Assembly (NCBI RefSeq): GCF_041146795.1
Contig: NC_135180.1
Location: forward strand, 35,572,294-35,636,293
Length of the DNA: 64,000 nt
Reading direction: 5' to 3'
DNA from: Maylandia zebra
Lineage: Eukaryota; Chordata; Actinopteri; Cichliformes; Cichlidae
The translations under genes were made by a program, and so were the position numbers. The notes under the pieces are model-generated. The model searched no databases and was not told where the DNA came from. It was given only the letters and a program-made list of their open reading frames with translations. The first letter of the stretch is position 1, and each line of letters begins with the position of its first letter. This document shows positions 1 through 12,663 of the stretch, one piece after another.

Positions 1-447
1 ATATTTGAAGCTTTGTACAAAGAGCAGCAGCACAGAGTAGAAGCACGTCGAAGCAGGAAGTAGGTTTTAGTTCAAGCTCATTGTTTCCTAACATTGTTTA
101 TCATTTCTGCAAAGCACAGCTAGCTGCGGTTTGAAGATGGTTAAAATGACACCCTCTTTTCCAGCTGCGCAGGACTGCTGGAGTATTTTGCAAGTCCAAA
201 ATAACACAGGGTGCAGTTCATCCTCCATCTGAGAAGAGCTGTTTTAGCTCCACCCCCTGTAACCCAACTAACTTCTGATTAAGAATAATTTTTTAACCAA
301 TCATTTTATTCACTATCCAGCTCAGTGTTCGAGGCTGTCCCACTTTAATAGGGTGAGAAACGGGGAACAGATGTGACAGTTTGGATGACTATTTGACTGC
401 TCAGTGAAAAAATAGTTTTAAATTATTCACGCCTTCCCTTTTTTTTA

Positions 448-575
448 GCGATAGACTGTATATAAAAGATGTCTGACTGTGCATAAACTGGATAATCGGC
501 ATCTGACTCTAAAAATGAAATCTTTACAAAAAAGACCTCTATACAGAGTAGCTGCCCCCTTTTGGACATTTAGAA
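448..575 (-). repeat. Fragment of a short interspersed family ending in a GCCCCCT motif
   Basis: This segment shares an ordered set of words with 7203-7345 read on the other strand: agactgtat followed by taaaagatg, then a run ending in a CCCCCTtttgGACATT block. The shared order over more than 100 bp shows they are members of one dispersed family. I cannot name the family from the sequence alone. Confidence 0.5.
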
Positions 576-1535
576 GAACGCAGGTGTAAAGCTTTGTTTT
601 TGACACTGGATTGCTTCTGTGGTTTTTATCAGATGTGACATCAGTGAGCCTTTATTCTGTTTGCCAATAACAACAATAAAAGAAGACAACCTGCTCCTGG
701 TGTCCAGGCGGCAGACCAGTAGAGCCTCCGCACTGATGCTGACGTGTCCAACTCCTTAATGAGGTCCTCTAATCTTTAACAAACCCCAGCTTTAAAAAAA
801 ACAAACAAAAACAACAGCTTATACAACCCTGGTGATTTTCCTTTGGTTGGAGGCCAAAACGTGTTTGGAAGCAGCTGCTCGATATTTGAAACTTTGGCCT
901 TGTTTTCTGGGATTTTTCCAGTCTTAAAACGAGCGTTTACGCACGTGAGAACATGTCAGCAGGGTCTGCGTTACCTTCACTGGTAGAAATGTGTGATTTC
1001 AGCTTACTTAAGACCATTTCATAAACAAAAACCGTACGCCTGTGTTAATGATACCCTGGTTTTCTTTGGCACAGGCTAAAACCTGGAATTTCTGCAGGTT
1101 TAACATCCACTGCCCTGACAGCACAGATGTGGTAGTATATAAGGAAAGCAGAACCGACCCTGCTTTCATGATGCAGGCTGAAGGATTTCTCAGTGAGAGC
1201 AGCATCACCCCGCACAGTTTCACGGTTTTTCTTCTGTGGTTACATTGAAGATGCAGACTCCGTTAGGCGGCACCTTAACCTCGGGGAAAAGCTTTCTTTC
1301 AGCCGCTTTAACCTCTGATCATATAATAATGTGTTGAATTTTTAGCTTCAGGCGCTCAGCACTGATGTGCCCATGCCTTCCTGCAGTTTTTCATAAAAGT
1401 GGAGGCGGAAAAAGAATAATTTCCACCCCATGAAAACGTGCGTTACGATATTTTCCATGCCCGGGTTTCAATCTGCATGTTTTTGTGCCACCACAGGATG
1501 AACGTAGGTTAATTGTAAACCTCGTCCCTGCCGCT

Positions 1536-1559
1536 CTTTTTTTTTTTTTTTTTTTTTTT
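1536..1559 (+). repeat. Poly-T run
   Basis: An uninterrupted run of about two dozen T. It may be the reverse complement of a retroposed poly-A tail, but no retrosequence is recognisable beside it. Confidence 0.8.
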
Positions 1560-2194
1560 CCTTCCTCTTCAGAAGCATCCGCTCAGTTGAAACGTCTCGC
1601 AGGCGTTTTGTACTTTGTCTTCTTGGCAGCTTCCCAGGCTGTAAATTATCATCTGGATGTTCTGTGGTGAAAAGTGGAGCAGGCTGGTAATGAGTCACCG
1701 AGCGCAAAAGAGGAATGAAATGCCGGACTGGATGACAATCTTTATTTAGTGATTGAAACACTCTGAACTTTGCTGTTCTCTGTTTTGTGTATCGATCCCA
1801 GATCAGCCTCTAAATTCAGCTTTAAACTGCACGTTTTCACACTGATTAACACGAAGACTGGCCTCCTGCTAATGCCGCTGATTCTTGTTGGGTTTTTATT
1901 GGCTGTGTTTCCTGCTGAACTTTGTTAATCTGTTATAAGTTGCTGGTTAAAATGACTGGATCATACTGGGGGCACTGGAAAAGCAGAATAAGAGTCCAAC
2001 TCTTAATTGTTTGTTTTGAAGCCACATCAGCCCCAACATTAAAACCACTTAAACCTCGTCCCTCATCCTGGGCAGCTCTGGTCTGTCTGGGCAGGAGGCT
2101 TTTTTTTCAGATAGCCAGTGGAAATAGAACCTTTTATACGATTTAGAGTAGGACTGCATGTCTGGCAGCAGTTCTTTGGGGTCTCTGTGGATCA

Positions 2195-2275
2195 GGCACC
2201 GGGCCGGCTCAGCTTTTAACACATCAGAAGGTCATGGGTTTAAACCCTGGCTGTTTGCTTGCTCTTCCAATGCCT
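2195..2275 (+). repeat. Possible tRNA-derived SINE remnant
   Basis: The segment contains a GGTTTAAACCC-like B-box word preceded by a degenerate A-box-like stretch, the spacing expected of a tRNA-derived SINE head. The match is weak and no tail was identified, so this is only a suggestion. Confidence 0.25.
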
Positions 2276-5200
2276 CCTAGGGTTTCTCTGGAAGAACAGT
2301 GTAGGCTATCATCTTCCACATAGAGACAGGGGAGGACATCCAGGAGGCTTCCCCAGCAGGAGAGCCTCGTTCACCTGTTCAGCCAAAACCCATGACCAAG
2401 CGTGGATCCGCTGAACCACAAAAGCTGCACACGGTCGTAGCTTCTGCCCTCATTTCTCCTTCTCCTTAACTCCTCCAGTCTGTTTTTCTGTGTAAAATGT
2501 CTCACCTGCCTGTCCTCCACGCTTCATCGTGCCTTTCACACACTTTCATCAATGATAAAAAACTGAAAAACAATAGCAGCAGTCAGAATCGCTCTCGTTT
2601 CATGGATGAGTCGCTGCTCCACACGTGCACTCATTCCAGCGAGTGCAGGAGGCGACATCAGCATCAAACTGTATTGAAGAAGATTAAATGTAAATATTAA
2701 TTTAAAAATATTGATTAAATGAATTGATGCAAGAACAAGATTCTCCCAACACTGAGAAACGTGTTTGTTTAACACAACCAAAAGAAATTCTTCAGCTCAA
2801 CAAGAAGTCTGTGTCCAGCTGTGAGAGACGGCAGCTGTCGGGGAGCGCTGCCAGGAGCAGAACGTGTTCAGGTCACCTGTGAGAGGTTTGAATTTTGTGG
2901 CTCACTGACACCTTAACCTAGATTTGCTTTAGTTCGTGCTTTCCAGTTTAATCGGTCACTTCACTGCCCTCAAAACTGCGATGCACAGAGAAACTGGCAC
3001 GCACGAGACCAACGGCTTCAGTCTCGTAATTTTTAACTTTGTTCTGCAAACGTTTCACGTGTTTTTCTTGCAGTAGAAACGTCTGGTTCGTGAGTCGAAC
3101 AGAAACATGTCCACGATGAAGGTCTAATATGAAACATTGCAAGTAAATTAAATATGTTTTTGGATGTTAGTGCGCAGGAGTCTGTTCATAGCTGTTTTTA
3201 AGTTTTTCTTTCTGTTGTGTGTGGAGTTTTTGTTTTGTTTTTTTAATTGTCCCAAACAGCGGCCCTGATCCCGGGTCAGATCGAGTCCCTTTTAGTCTGG
3301 TGACAGTTTTTTGTCATGTTGTAAAGACGCTCTGTTTTTTGTATCACCCCCGTTTGATCAGCTGTCCTTTATCAATGTGAATCTTGTTCATCTGGTGTGC
3401 CAGATGTTGCTTAAGTAGCCGTAACTACGTGTCCGTGGACCAGATTGTACTGCTGTGTGTGCAGACACGTCGCAATTTCATGCCTTAACATTTACAGCCA
3501 CTACTTGACAGACAACTAACTGACTCTGACGCTTGGACCTCTGGTGATGGGGGGAGAAAGACACTTCCATGATGCTTTATCCTCTTCTCATCTCACATAT
3601 CTGAGGGGTCTTCATCATTTAAACATGCTTAAAATGACAGCTCTCACTGACATTCCTCACAGACATCTGATTGATTGATGGGGCCAGGGAAGAGGTCTGG
3701 TCCAAAAGGATTTTTTTTCAGGAAGCAGGGCTGCTAACTTTCAATTTTCCTACAGATCTGTCAGAGGCGTCCTGTGGATCATTTTGTTAACAGAGTTCAG
3801 GGTTCAGTGCCTTTCTTTGAGGCATCGTTTTTAAAAGTTTTCCTGCTTCTTGGGAAAACTCCTGCAGGACCTTCCTCTGGTTTCCACAGCGAACGAGTAA
3901 CTGACTGGAATACAACAAACGGCCTGTTCAGATTTCCACTGACTTGTTGAATATCTGATTTTGTTGATGTGTTGTTTTGTCAGACATGCGAGCGACTACC
4001 TGCACCGTTTTTGTAAATGTCACTGGTGTTGTAAAAACATAGATTTTACTCTGCAAATTTTACTTTTTTGCAAATACAGTTTTTGTAAAAGATCCACAGA
4101 GTCTGTGTGTTTCTTATTTCCTTTCTTCGTGTGCCTGGTGTGTTTGAAATGTTGGTCGTGCATAAATGTGTTTACATGGTGGAAAACAAACACGACTCAA
4201 AGAGCTTGGCCCAGTTACAGATCAGAGGTTATTACAGAGACACGGACCAGAATTCATTTTAAAGATGGCGTCTTCATGCTTTGGTATGTGGCTCAGTGCA
4301 GCTTAACCCTTCCTCTATGACAGCAGCTTGCGGCTCTTCTGGCCACGTCTGAGGTCTCGATGACCTAAATAAGCAAACATGACAGTAAAAAAGTTTTTGT
4401 TACATTCTCATTTCTAAACATATGTTACCTGAAAACTGAATTTGAAACATTTAAATTAGTGTGTCAAGCTGGCTCCTCATTCTCGTGCCTAACCTCTGTG
4501 GTGGCAGTTAAACAATAACAAACGTACGCGTCTGTTCCTGAGTCGTCCTTCACTCCACTTGAGTTTAAGATGCGAAGAGGAGTAGTTCAAAGGCCTGATA
4601 GGATCTCATTATCCTAACGCAGCTCTTCACTCTCAGACTCCAGGCTTAATTATAGGTTCATAGTTTGTAAACATATGTTACAAGTGGCCATGGCTGTGCA
4701 GAGATGTTTGAAGGGGCGGGTGCTCGAAGTTACAGGGACACATAGAACCAAGCTGAAGAACAACAACCCAGAATCACATCATACTACATCACTGTCTTCA
4801 GGTGGGGGACAATGTAAAGCAAACGTAGCCTATGTTTTACCTGATGGGTACAATGTTGCTGCTGATCGTGCTGGAGGGCAGGCCTGTGTTGATCTAGACA
4901 TGATGTAGACATTAAAAAGTCCACAGGAGAGATGGTAGCTGATTAAACAGGTGTTAGGAGATAATAATGAAATGCAAAGATTGGTGACAGCGCTTGGAAC
5001 CGTGATCCAGAATTCTTCCCTTATTATTTATTCATAGTGCGATAATAATAAAGTAATAAGAATTAAAAAATAAAATAAAATCATAAATATAAAAATGTAT
5101 TTATTGACAAAATAATGTATTTATGATGTTGATTTGTTTGACTATCCACTCTGTGCAGGCAGAATGCTTATTAAATGTTTAAACTGTAGAGATGTAATAA

Positions 5201-5624
5201 TTCTGCTGCTGTAAAATCAGCATTTTGAGATATTTGGGGCATTGGTTAATCGTAATCATGTGACTGATGCAAGCCAGATCCTTTTATTTAGCAAAAATGT
5301 GATTACTAGTTAAATGTTATTGTTGAAGGGCACAGGCAGGAGTCCACATGCACACACAAATTTAAAAAACAAAGTAAAAAAGGGAAAGGGGCTGGTGCCA
5401 AAGCCCCCTGCACGTGCCTGCAAGTGACTTTAGCTTGCAACTAAAGGGGAAGTCCACACAAGGAAGATATGCATTAACTGTTTTATTGACACGCGGTGGA
5501 AAGGATCAGTGAATCAGTGGTGACGTATATGAGCAGAAAGTCTGAAGTCCATCAGGCAGGAAGCGAGAAAAACCAGGTCAGCTCAGATACAAACACATCT
5601 GCTCCGCCCACAATTTAAGCAGTA

Positions 5625-5706
5625 ACTGTAACGGAATACAGTTACTCATATTTTGTATTTTAAATATGTAACACCGGTACATGTATTCCGTTACTCCCCA
5701 ACACTG
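5625..5706 (-). mobile_element. Terminal fragment of the same hAT-type MITE seen at 24533-25504
   Basis: Read on the minus strand, this begins CAGTGTTGGGGAGTAACGG and continues with the same terminal sequence as the complete copy at 24533-25504, including the paired words for gttacatatttaaaatac and the tgtattccgttac block. The internal part and the other end are missing, so it is a truncated copy. Confidence 0.75.
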
Positions 5707-5716
5707 TCCATAGCAG

Positions 5717-5765
5717 TGGTGTCAAACATAAGGTGCAGGGTTCACAATCAGTCCAACTAAGACTT
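5717..5765 (+). mobile_element. Terminal fragment of the hAT-type element seen complete at 13191-13797
   Basis: It starts with CAGTGGTGTCAAACATAAGG, identical over 20 bases to the left end of the element at 13191, then diverges. It lies 10 bp from another truncated transposon end, so this spot has taken several insertions. Confidence 0.65.
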
Positions 5766-7202
5766 CAATCCAAACAACTTCCTGTGAAAAGGGAGTTCTT
5801 CCTCCCTGCTGTCAAGTGTGGGATTTTCTCCTAGTATTTGAAAAGCAGTTTTATTTTCCTGATTTCTGCCTTCAGAGCTGCTGAGTGTGCCACAGTCACA
5901 GTCATCGGTTTATAAGCAGGAAGTTGTACATGGATGATATGCAATTAGTGCAGAGATGTTGCCACAGTGAGGCCAAAATCTGACACCTGATAAACTTCTT
6001 GTGAGTTTGCTGATGAGCTGATACAGCCACCAGAGGAAACCTTGATAAATAAAATAAAAAAATCACTTGTGCAGCATGCAGGGAGTCAGTGCCGTTTTAT
6101 TTTTAGTATTTCCGTCAACTCGCCCCGCCGGCACCGTGTTCTGCAGGCTGCAGCTCGTCGCTTTTACTGTCAACAGTGAGACTGAAGGGTGGGTTCCTCC
6201 AAACAATGACAGCTGTGTTTGTGGTCCCTGTGGGCGTGTGAACCTCAGACAGATGGGAAAGAAGAAGTGAGGGGTTTGCTTGTTTGTATGTTTAGATCTT
6301 GTGCTATATTCAAGATGAGTGTGCATCTGTGCCTGTTGGGATGGGTTACCTAAAACTTGGAACCAGGTTGTTTTTGAAATATGTAAAAAGAAAAACTGAA
6401 TTTGGATACTTTTTATACTTGTTTTTCTTCCTGTATTCATTCTGCTCCTCTCTTCAGTTGAAATGTGGTTGTTCACACACACACATTTGTGTGCAAGAAA
6501 GTCCATTTTATAAAAAATGAGGCCTGAAAAATTAAGTTACTTTAACCTGCAGGGGGCGACTCCTCTGATTAGAGACAAGTTTCTGCTTTTGTAATCTGTG
6601 ACCCCAGTAAACAGTTTCCTGGTGGGTTTACAACCTCAGTCATTAGCTTGAAGCCCTCCTTAGAGCAACCTGATGGTGGATTTGTAAAGTGTGGTCTAAT
6701 TTGGTCATTAAAGAGCCCCGCTTTACCCGTGCAGGAGAAATCATGGCTAAACTGTCTGTTTCTGATCATCATGAAAACATCTGGTTTCAAATAAGTTCCA
6801 GCACTTCACCTGCGGTTTGCTTGTTTTGACCCTGCGCCCTTGTCTTACTAATGTTACTCACAGTTTCACTAATAGATGACTGTATGAGTGTTGATGTCAC
6901 ATAGTGGTTAGTGAAGCTCCGTCATAAAGACTCAATTTGAAAGTCATCGTTTCCATCTTGATGTTTTAAAACACTAGAAATAGGTCGATCTAACTGCGAC
7001 ACCTAGGCCCATGTTCATGAGGCAGACACTCGTGAATCACCCGCCCTGAAGAATCCCTCCGTGCTGAAGCAAACAGGGACATTTGTAAATGTGGATATCA
7101 TGTTTTATAAAATAACACCTGAAACTAATGAAGGAGACACCAAATTCATGAAAGTACTCACCAAAGTCATAGACCAAAGAACAGGTAGAGTTGTCAATTT
7201 TC

Positions 7203-7345
7203 AACCAGAAAAGTCGCCCTCTGCTGGACATTTGAAAGAAAAAAGGTTTAAGTCTTTACTTACAAAACCCGAATGCTACGTCCATCTTTTAAATACAGTC
7301 TGTGCGTGCAGCTGTCTAGCCTCCAGCAGGGGGCGACTCCTCTAG
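7203..7345 (+). repeat. Short element with inverted GCCCTCTGCTGG / CCAGCAGGGGGC ends
   Basis: Its two ends form an imperfect inverted repeat (AGTCGCCCTCTGCTGG on the left, CCAGCAGGGGGCGACT on the right) around about 110 bp. The right end word, with the following CTCCTCT, also occurs at 6549-6570, and a related copy lies at 448-575. The structure suggests a MITE or SINE. The end word resembles a CTCF-binding core (see findings). Confidence 0.55.
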
Positions 7346-7839
7346 TAGCTAACAGAAAAAACACATCTATAGAAGAATAGTGGGAATTTTCCTGCTTGTT
7401 ACATGTAGATTATTCAATTCTTGTGAAACACAGCATGATTTACAGTTTTTGCCTAAATTCATGGGTATCTTGTGTAACATCACTACCATAACACCCATGA
7501 TCTGTTGCCATCACTGACATGATTCCCAGGGTGTAGTAACACGGCTTTTGACTTACCTGACTATGAGCTGTAGTCTGCTTTGTGTTTAACAAACATGTTA
7601 AACAGGCTCAGCTCATTATAACTGCGAGCAGCTCAGCCCACTGCTTAATTAAATGTGCTTCCAGGAAGTCACTTCATCGGCTTTTCAGCTCATTTTAATG
7701 TTTCTTTGTATATGTTTATTTTTATTTTGGAACCGGCCACAGTTTCCTTTTCCTAATTGTGCTAAGAGGAACTAAAGCGTTAAAGGGTGTGTGTGTGTGT
7801 GTGTTTGTGGCTTAAAGAGAGCGTTTCCAGAATATGACG

Positions 7840-7920
7840 GCAGGCGCGCAGGTGGGCGGTGTTTGGAGGCAGCAGCAACCAATGGGAGGCCTATGTGTCG
7901 CTGTCAAACACAGCTGATCG
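7840..7920 (+). promoter_or_regulatory. susd6: susd6 core promoter region with GC box and CCAAT box
   Basis: A CpG-containing island-like stretch begins here, in contrast with the AT-rich DNA to its left. It has a GGGCGG box at 7854-7859 and an AACCAATGGG box with CCAAT at 7879-7883, about 240 bp before a good splice donor at 8116/8117. No TATA box is evident. The position directly before the first susd6 exon supports promoter function; the exact transcription start cannot be set from sequence. Confidence 0.6.
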
Positions 7921-8116
7921 ATGAGTGAGGGGAGAACAGCCCAAAAGGTCCCACTTGTTGCTGTGCAGGAGCAGCGATCGTCAGCTGGTCGCGGAGGTCT
8001 GATCGACCCTCGGTTCGCGCCCTGAAACCGGTGAGGAAGCACACCAGGAGTCCTCGACAGCCCTGCAGCCGCTCCGGTGCACGATCACCCCGCCGTGCCT
8101 CGCTCTCAGCCCTCAG
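7890..8116 (+). other. susd6: susd6 non-coding exon 1 (5' UTR)
   Basis: GC-rich sequence that ends in CCTCAG at 8116, followed by GTGAGC, a strong donor. Joined to the acceptor at 12663/12664, the frame of the downstream start codon runs back to an in-frame TGA at 7926-7928 with no ATG between. Translation of the main protein therefore starts in exon 2. The exon holds a separate upstream ORF (7921-8025). The left border is approximate. Confidence 0.6.
7921..8025 (+). CDS. Upstream ORF of 34 codons in susd6 exon 1
   Basis: ATG at 7921 opens 34 codons and stops with TGA at 8023-8025, wholly inside the predicted 5' UTR exon and in a different frame from susd6. If transcription begins upstream of 7921, this uORF would precede the main start and could lower its translation. 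The peptide shows no recognisable motif, so it is more likely regulatory than a functional product. Confidence 0.3.
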   Translation: MSEGRTAQKVPLVAVQEQRSSAGRGGLIDPRFAP

Positions 8117-11100
8117 GTGAGCTTTTTTCATATTATTTTTGACATTTTCACTCCCTTCCATTGCTCCATTCACACCGAGGAGGTGTCGGGCTTTGCGCTT
8201 ACCTGCCCGGTGACGGCGGGATAACGCAGGTGTAAAGACGAACAGCGAGGACTTCCCACTGTGATCTGGTGTGTGGGTGTTTTTCTGATGTCGCTGGATC
8301 CACACACAGCAAACATCGGCGGTCACAGCAGATCGCGCAGGGGCGCTCGGTTTCTGTAATTGAATTATTGTTGCGGTGACAGAAGAGCGGCTCCTTCACA
8401 AACGACCGAAGGGCCTAAAAATAACAGGTCCGTCATGCTGATGATGATGCGGTGGAACGGGGGAGATTTTTACATAACAAACAGTGTTTGTGCGCAGAAA
8501 TCTGTAATCCGACAGGAGCTGTGCAGCTTTTAAGGACAGGCTTTTAGTTTCAAGGCTTTCCAGGAGTCCTTGAAGCCTCTTCAAGGGTTAATTTGAATGG
8601 GTTTAAGCTGTCAGGGCTCTGCACTGTAAGAGTGTAGGTCTACAGATGAAATATGACTTTAAGCACTTTCCTGCTTTTCTCTGCCACATTTCGTGAACAT
8701 TGGAAATGATGCGAGCTTCAGATGTAGCAAAAAACGCCTTTGAGTAATGAGGTTATCACCCTCAAGCGCACTTGTGATGTTACCGATGTATTGTTTGGTT
8801 GTGAGGTGAGGAAAGTGCTCTTTGAGTCACGTTCATTAACACCAAGACCGTCAGATGTGGACTTGTGATGGGGGACGTACTTTTCAGTCAGTTTTATTTA
8901 TATATTGCATTCATATTTATTTTTATGTGAGAGTATTTATGCTAAGGTTTTTTGCAGTCCGGCAGTAATGCGTTAATTTCTTTATGCTTGCGTGAACGAG
9001 GAGTCTTGACTCTTGAGGGACTGAGGAGGCAGGATGAAGGAAAACCAGTGTATGAGTTGTTCTGAGTTATTTTCTGCTTTCCTTTGTTTTTATGCTGCTT
9101 GTTGAATGATAAAAGAAGCAATCTGAAGGCGTAGCTGGGCCGATTTCCACATTATTCAACATTAATCAACTAAAAATCATAGCAAAATGAGAGAAAGTAT
9201 GAGTCAAAACATGTTAATTGTAAAAACCTGAAGGAAGGATCTGGACTGTGGTGGATGAGCTAATATGAAAGTTCCTGTCAGATCTGGCTGATTGAGCGGT
9301 TAAATGAACCTGTAATATCAGACCAAAGCGGTTTTACTGCCATAATATTAGTGCGTGGCTAATTTCTGGCAGATTTTATGACCTTTAGTATCTTACATCT
9401 GACTCACTGAACAGGAAACACTTTATGGATAAAATCATTTCCACAAAGAGATCTGAGATCATCAGGAAGGATCTCCAGTGCTAATTTAGCTTTGAACTTT
9501 CACCACATTTCAGTCTCGATCTGCAGCTCCCTTAGCCGCGGCACACACGATTAGACCAGTAAAAAATATAGAGCGATACAACATACATGCAAAACACGAC
9601 ACACTGTAAAACCTGCATATGTATACATCTATTTATAAACATAATATAGAAACCAGGCAGCAATTCTGACGGTGCGTTTAAGCGCGAAATGATCCTGCTT
9701 TCCATGTTTTTCTCTATTAATTTATGTCTCAGTTAAGTGAAGCACACATGATATTCCTGTTTCCCTCCTGCACTGAGATGCGTTCGTGTGTCTCAAATAA
9801 ATATTGGTGCACACGGGAGCAGCAGCTGCAGGGTGGCATGCTTGCTGCATCCCTGCCATCGGCTCAGTAATGCAGCATCAGCACTTCCACAGAGTGCTGC
9901 TGTGCATTGTGTACACAGAGGCCAGGTTTCTGTTTCTTTGTTTGTTGTTTCATCACTGATGGGTTTTTTTTCTTTCTTTTTTTTTTGTTGTTGTCTCAAA
10001 ACATAAGTGAGGAATAATTTCCTACCGCATGGTCAGCTGAAAAGACGGATTTTGGAGCCTGACCCCAAACACAGGTTTAATCACATGCTATCTTATGATA
10101 TCTGAGATGGAGCTCACATGTTGACTCTAACTTGTGGTTAAAAACTGGAGTCAGTTCTTAATTAAAAGCGGTAATAATCATACCCTGACATTAAGTGTTA
10201 TATCCTCCATCTGCCTGCTCGTTTCTCACGTTCACACTGGAGCAAAAAGAGCAAAGTTCAGGCTTTCACAGGAGGACTCTTCTTCACGGCTACTCATCCA
10301 CCAGGCTCTCAGATGTGGCTTAGCACCACCTTCTACAAACTACTGTTGATAACTTCCATAACTCACGCTTTTGTTTTCCCCCTTATCTTTACTGTCTGCG
10401 TCATGTTGTACGAGACCGCGAGGCTCCCTCAAGGTTGCAGTCCCCTTCTCACCTGTGCTCACGCCAGCTGCTTCCTCTTTGTGCCAAACAGCTCGATGTT
10501 GTGGCTGCAAACATGGGGGGAAAAAACATCAGGTCCTGTGCGCCAGAAAATATTTCCAAGAAAGAGCGAGCTAAACAAGAGCAAATGCTACTCTAATATG
10601 AGATAAAGAAGGTGAAATGTGTACACACAGGCGTGGCCACCCTGAGTTACGGTGAAATCATTTCACCTCAGTCATGAAGGGGAGGTGTAGGTGACGGGGG
10701 AGGACAGTCCAGCTCCAGGAACTATTTTCTCTGTGAAATTATTCTGCTTTTGTCTTATTCTCACTGTGCAGCTGCATTTTTGTTGCACCTGCAGTGTGGA
10801 GTCACCTGTAGCATCTGCCAGTCATATCACCAGTCCTCAGCACCCAGACTGCACCGGCGCAGTCTGAAGTCGGCAGGAAATCTGACATTTAAGCCTCTCC
10901 AGAACGATTCTGATCGAGTCTGCGTTGATGCTTCACATCTTCAAACGCAAAGTTTGCCAAACCGAGCGAAGCCTGGCTGTCGTTTCAGGGCTTTGTAGCG
11001 AGACAGGAAGGCCTGATGAGGCTGGTTTTATTTTATCACTCTGTTGTCACGGCAGCCTTGTTGCCTCCAGGCTTTTTCTAACTTCACAAACATTACAGCA

Positions 11101-12547
11101 CAAGTTCTAATATCACACAGATCCATGATGACTAAGATGCAGACCTCCCACACAGGTTGTGGTCACAGAAGATGGAGATGGTGTGAATGTGTGTGTGTGT
11201 GTGTGTGTGTTTCAGTGTGTTAATCTGTAGTGTGTGTGTGCGCATCTAAGCCTGGCTGGCTCGCTGAGGCAGTGGGTCCTCCCCCGGCTGCTCCAGAGAT
11301 GACTGGCATCTCTGTCGACATGAAAGCACCGAACACAAATGAAAGAGGGCAAAGTACACCTACACGCACCTTTTCACACATGCTGGCATTTGGGCTCCGG
11401 CTCCGGCAGAGGTCTGGAACCAGTTTATCTCAGGAAGTGTGTGCGTGCAATGTTAGTGATTTGGAGATAAAGGTTTGGTTGCTGTGGCGATTGCTTTCGG
11501 TTTCGGCGTGAAGAAAGTTTTGTATCGGCGCCGTCAGACGGCGGCGGTGGTCGATATGGCCACTGTTGAAACCGTAAACAGTGGGAGGTGGTAGTTTCAG
11601 AATGGATCACCTGAAAGGTTGAAGTCAGGCCGTGCTGTCTTGGTTAAAGGTTTGATGGGAAGATGGTGAAATAAAGTAGGGTGTGTGTCTCTTTTAGAGT
11701 AGCTCTGCATGATTCTGAGTCCAAAATAATCTTTATTTGAACTGTACTGAGCATCAGTGCAGATCCTCAGTTCCTCCTCTGACTGAAACAAGCAGTCAAA
11801 CTTTCTTCTGATTGGCTGTACCTCACAAACAGAAGGTCTGAAAAGCTGGTGGGCGAATTTTTATCTGATTATTTTTGCAGAAAACTTCTGCTCAGCCATC
11901 ATCAGCAAAATCCACGTTTTACTGTTACTTTGCTGCATTTCCAGTAGAAGCAAATAAAAGTGTGTGACTGTTTGGCATTTTAACACAGAGCTGTGATATA
12001 ACGTGTGGCTGACGCTGCTTTGTGACAAAGTGACAAACAGATGCTACACGATTATTCAGTTACTCCGTTGGCTCTCAAACCTCCTTCAGAGGCTGGAGAA
12101 ACTCCCCAGTACTTCCAAACATTAGACAAAGATCCTGGTGGGTTATAATCTTAAACATCTTCATCATTGTTGCTTCTCTGCATTTTAAAAGCAGCTTTCT
12201 GAGTTAAATGTGGCTGAAAATGGCAGGTTTTATGCTGCAGACAGAGGGGAGGACGTGGGGCTTTAAATCTTATGTTTTGTGCTTAAAAATCAGAGCGAGG
12301 TTCTTTGTCGCTGCAGCTGCAGCTACTTGGTGAGCAGAGGGTGTGGTGGTGATCAGCAGCTGACAGGTGTGGATGAAGACAACAGCTGGCTCGCTCTGTA
12401 GGTGTTCTCTGAAAAATAAGGCGGACAGGCTGGTTCACAGCTGACAAAAGCAGGGTGAAGGTGTTTGCGTTCACAGCTGGGGTGTCGTTTTAATCAGAAA
12501 GGTTTTGGCAGGTGGGGGGACTTCTTCCTGGTGACCGTCCGTTACCC

Positions 12548-12590
<43 letters not shown>

Positions 12591-12663
12591 TGAGAGTGTG
12601 AAGATGGCCGCTGGCATGTTTGTGTGTGCTTTCTCCTCCTCTGACTCTCTGTTGTGTCACCAG
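8117..12663 (+). other. susd6: susd6 intron 1
   Basis: A 4.5 kb intron with GTGAGC donor and TGTCACCAG acceptor. I saw no other coding exon in it. It contains (TG) arrays at 11188-11210 and 12550-12588, the second ending about 75 bp before the acceptor. Confidence 0.65.
12550..12588 (+). repeat. (TG)n microsatellite before the susd6 exon 2 acceptor
   Basis: About 19 TG units in the transcribed sense, 75 bp upstream of the acceptor at 12663. In RNA this is a (UG)n tract, a class bound by TDP-43 and CELF proteins in vertebrates. Its position makes a splicing effect possible, but this is inference. Confidence 0.9.

Larger units (their letters stand above)
1..7840. other. Intergenic stretch upstream of susd6 with old repeats
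   Basis: I see no exon-like open frame with convincing splice sites or recognisable protein in this stretch. It holds several repeat fragments listed separately, poly-T and short TG runs, and AT-rich unique sequence such as 5040-5110. Part of it could be the 3' UTR of a gene to the left, since AATAAA motifs occur (for example near 674), but there is no coding evidence for that. Confidence 0.6.

Noticed and set aside
4675-4908. 77-residue plus-strand ORF
   Set aside because: I looked for a transposon or host protein match and saw none; composition and context are those of random intergenic sequence.
6063-6520. ORFs of 147 aa (minus) and 73 aa (plus)
   Set aside because: Overlapping frames with no recognisable domain, low-complexity content and no splice context.
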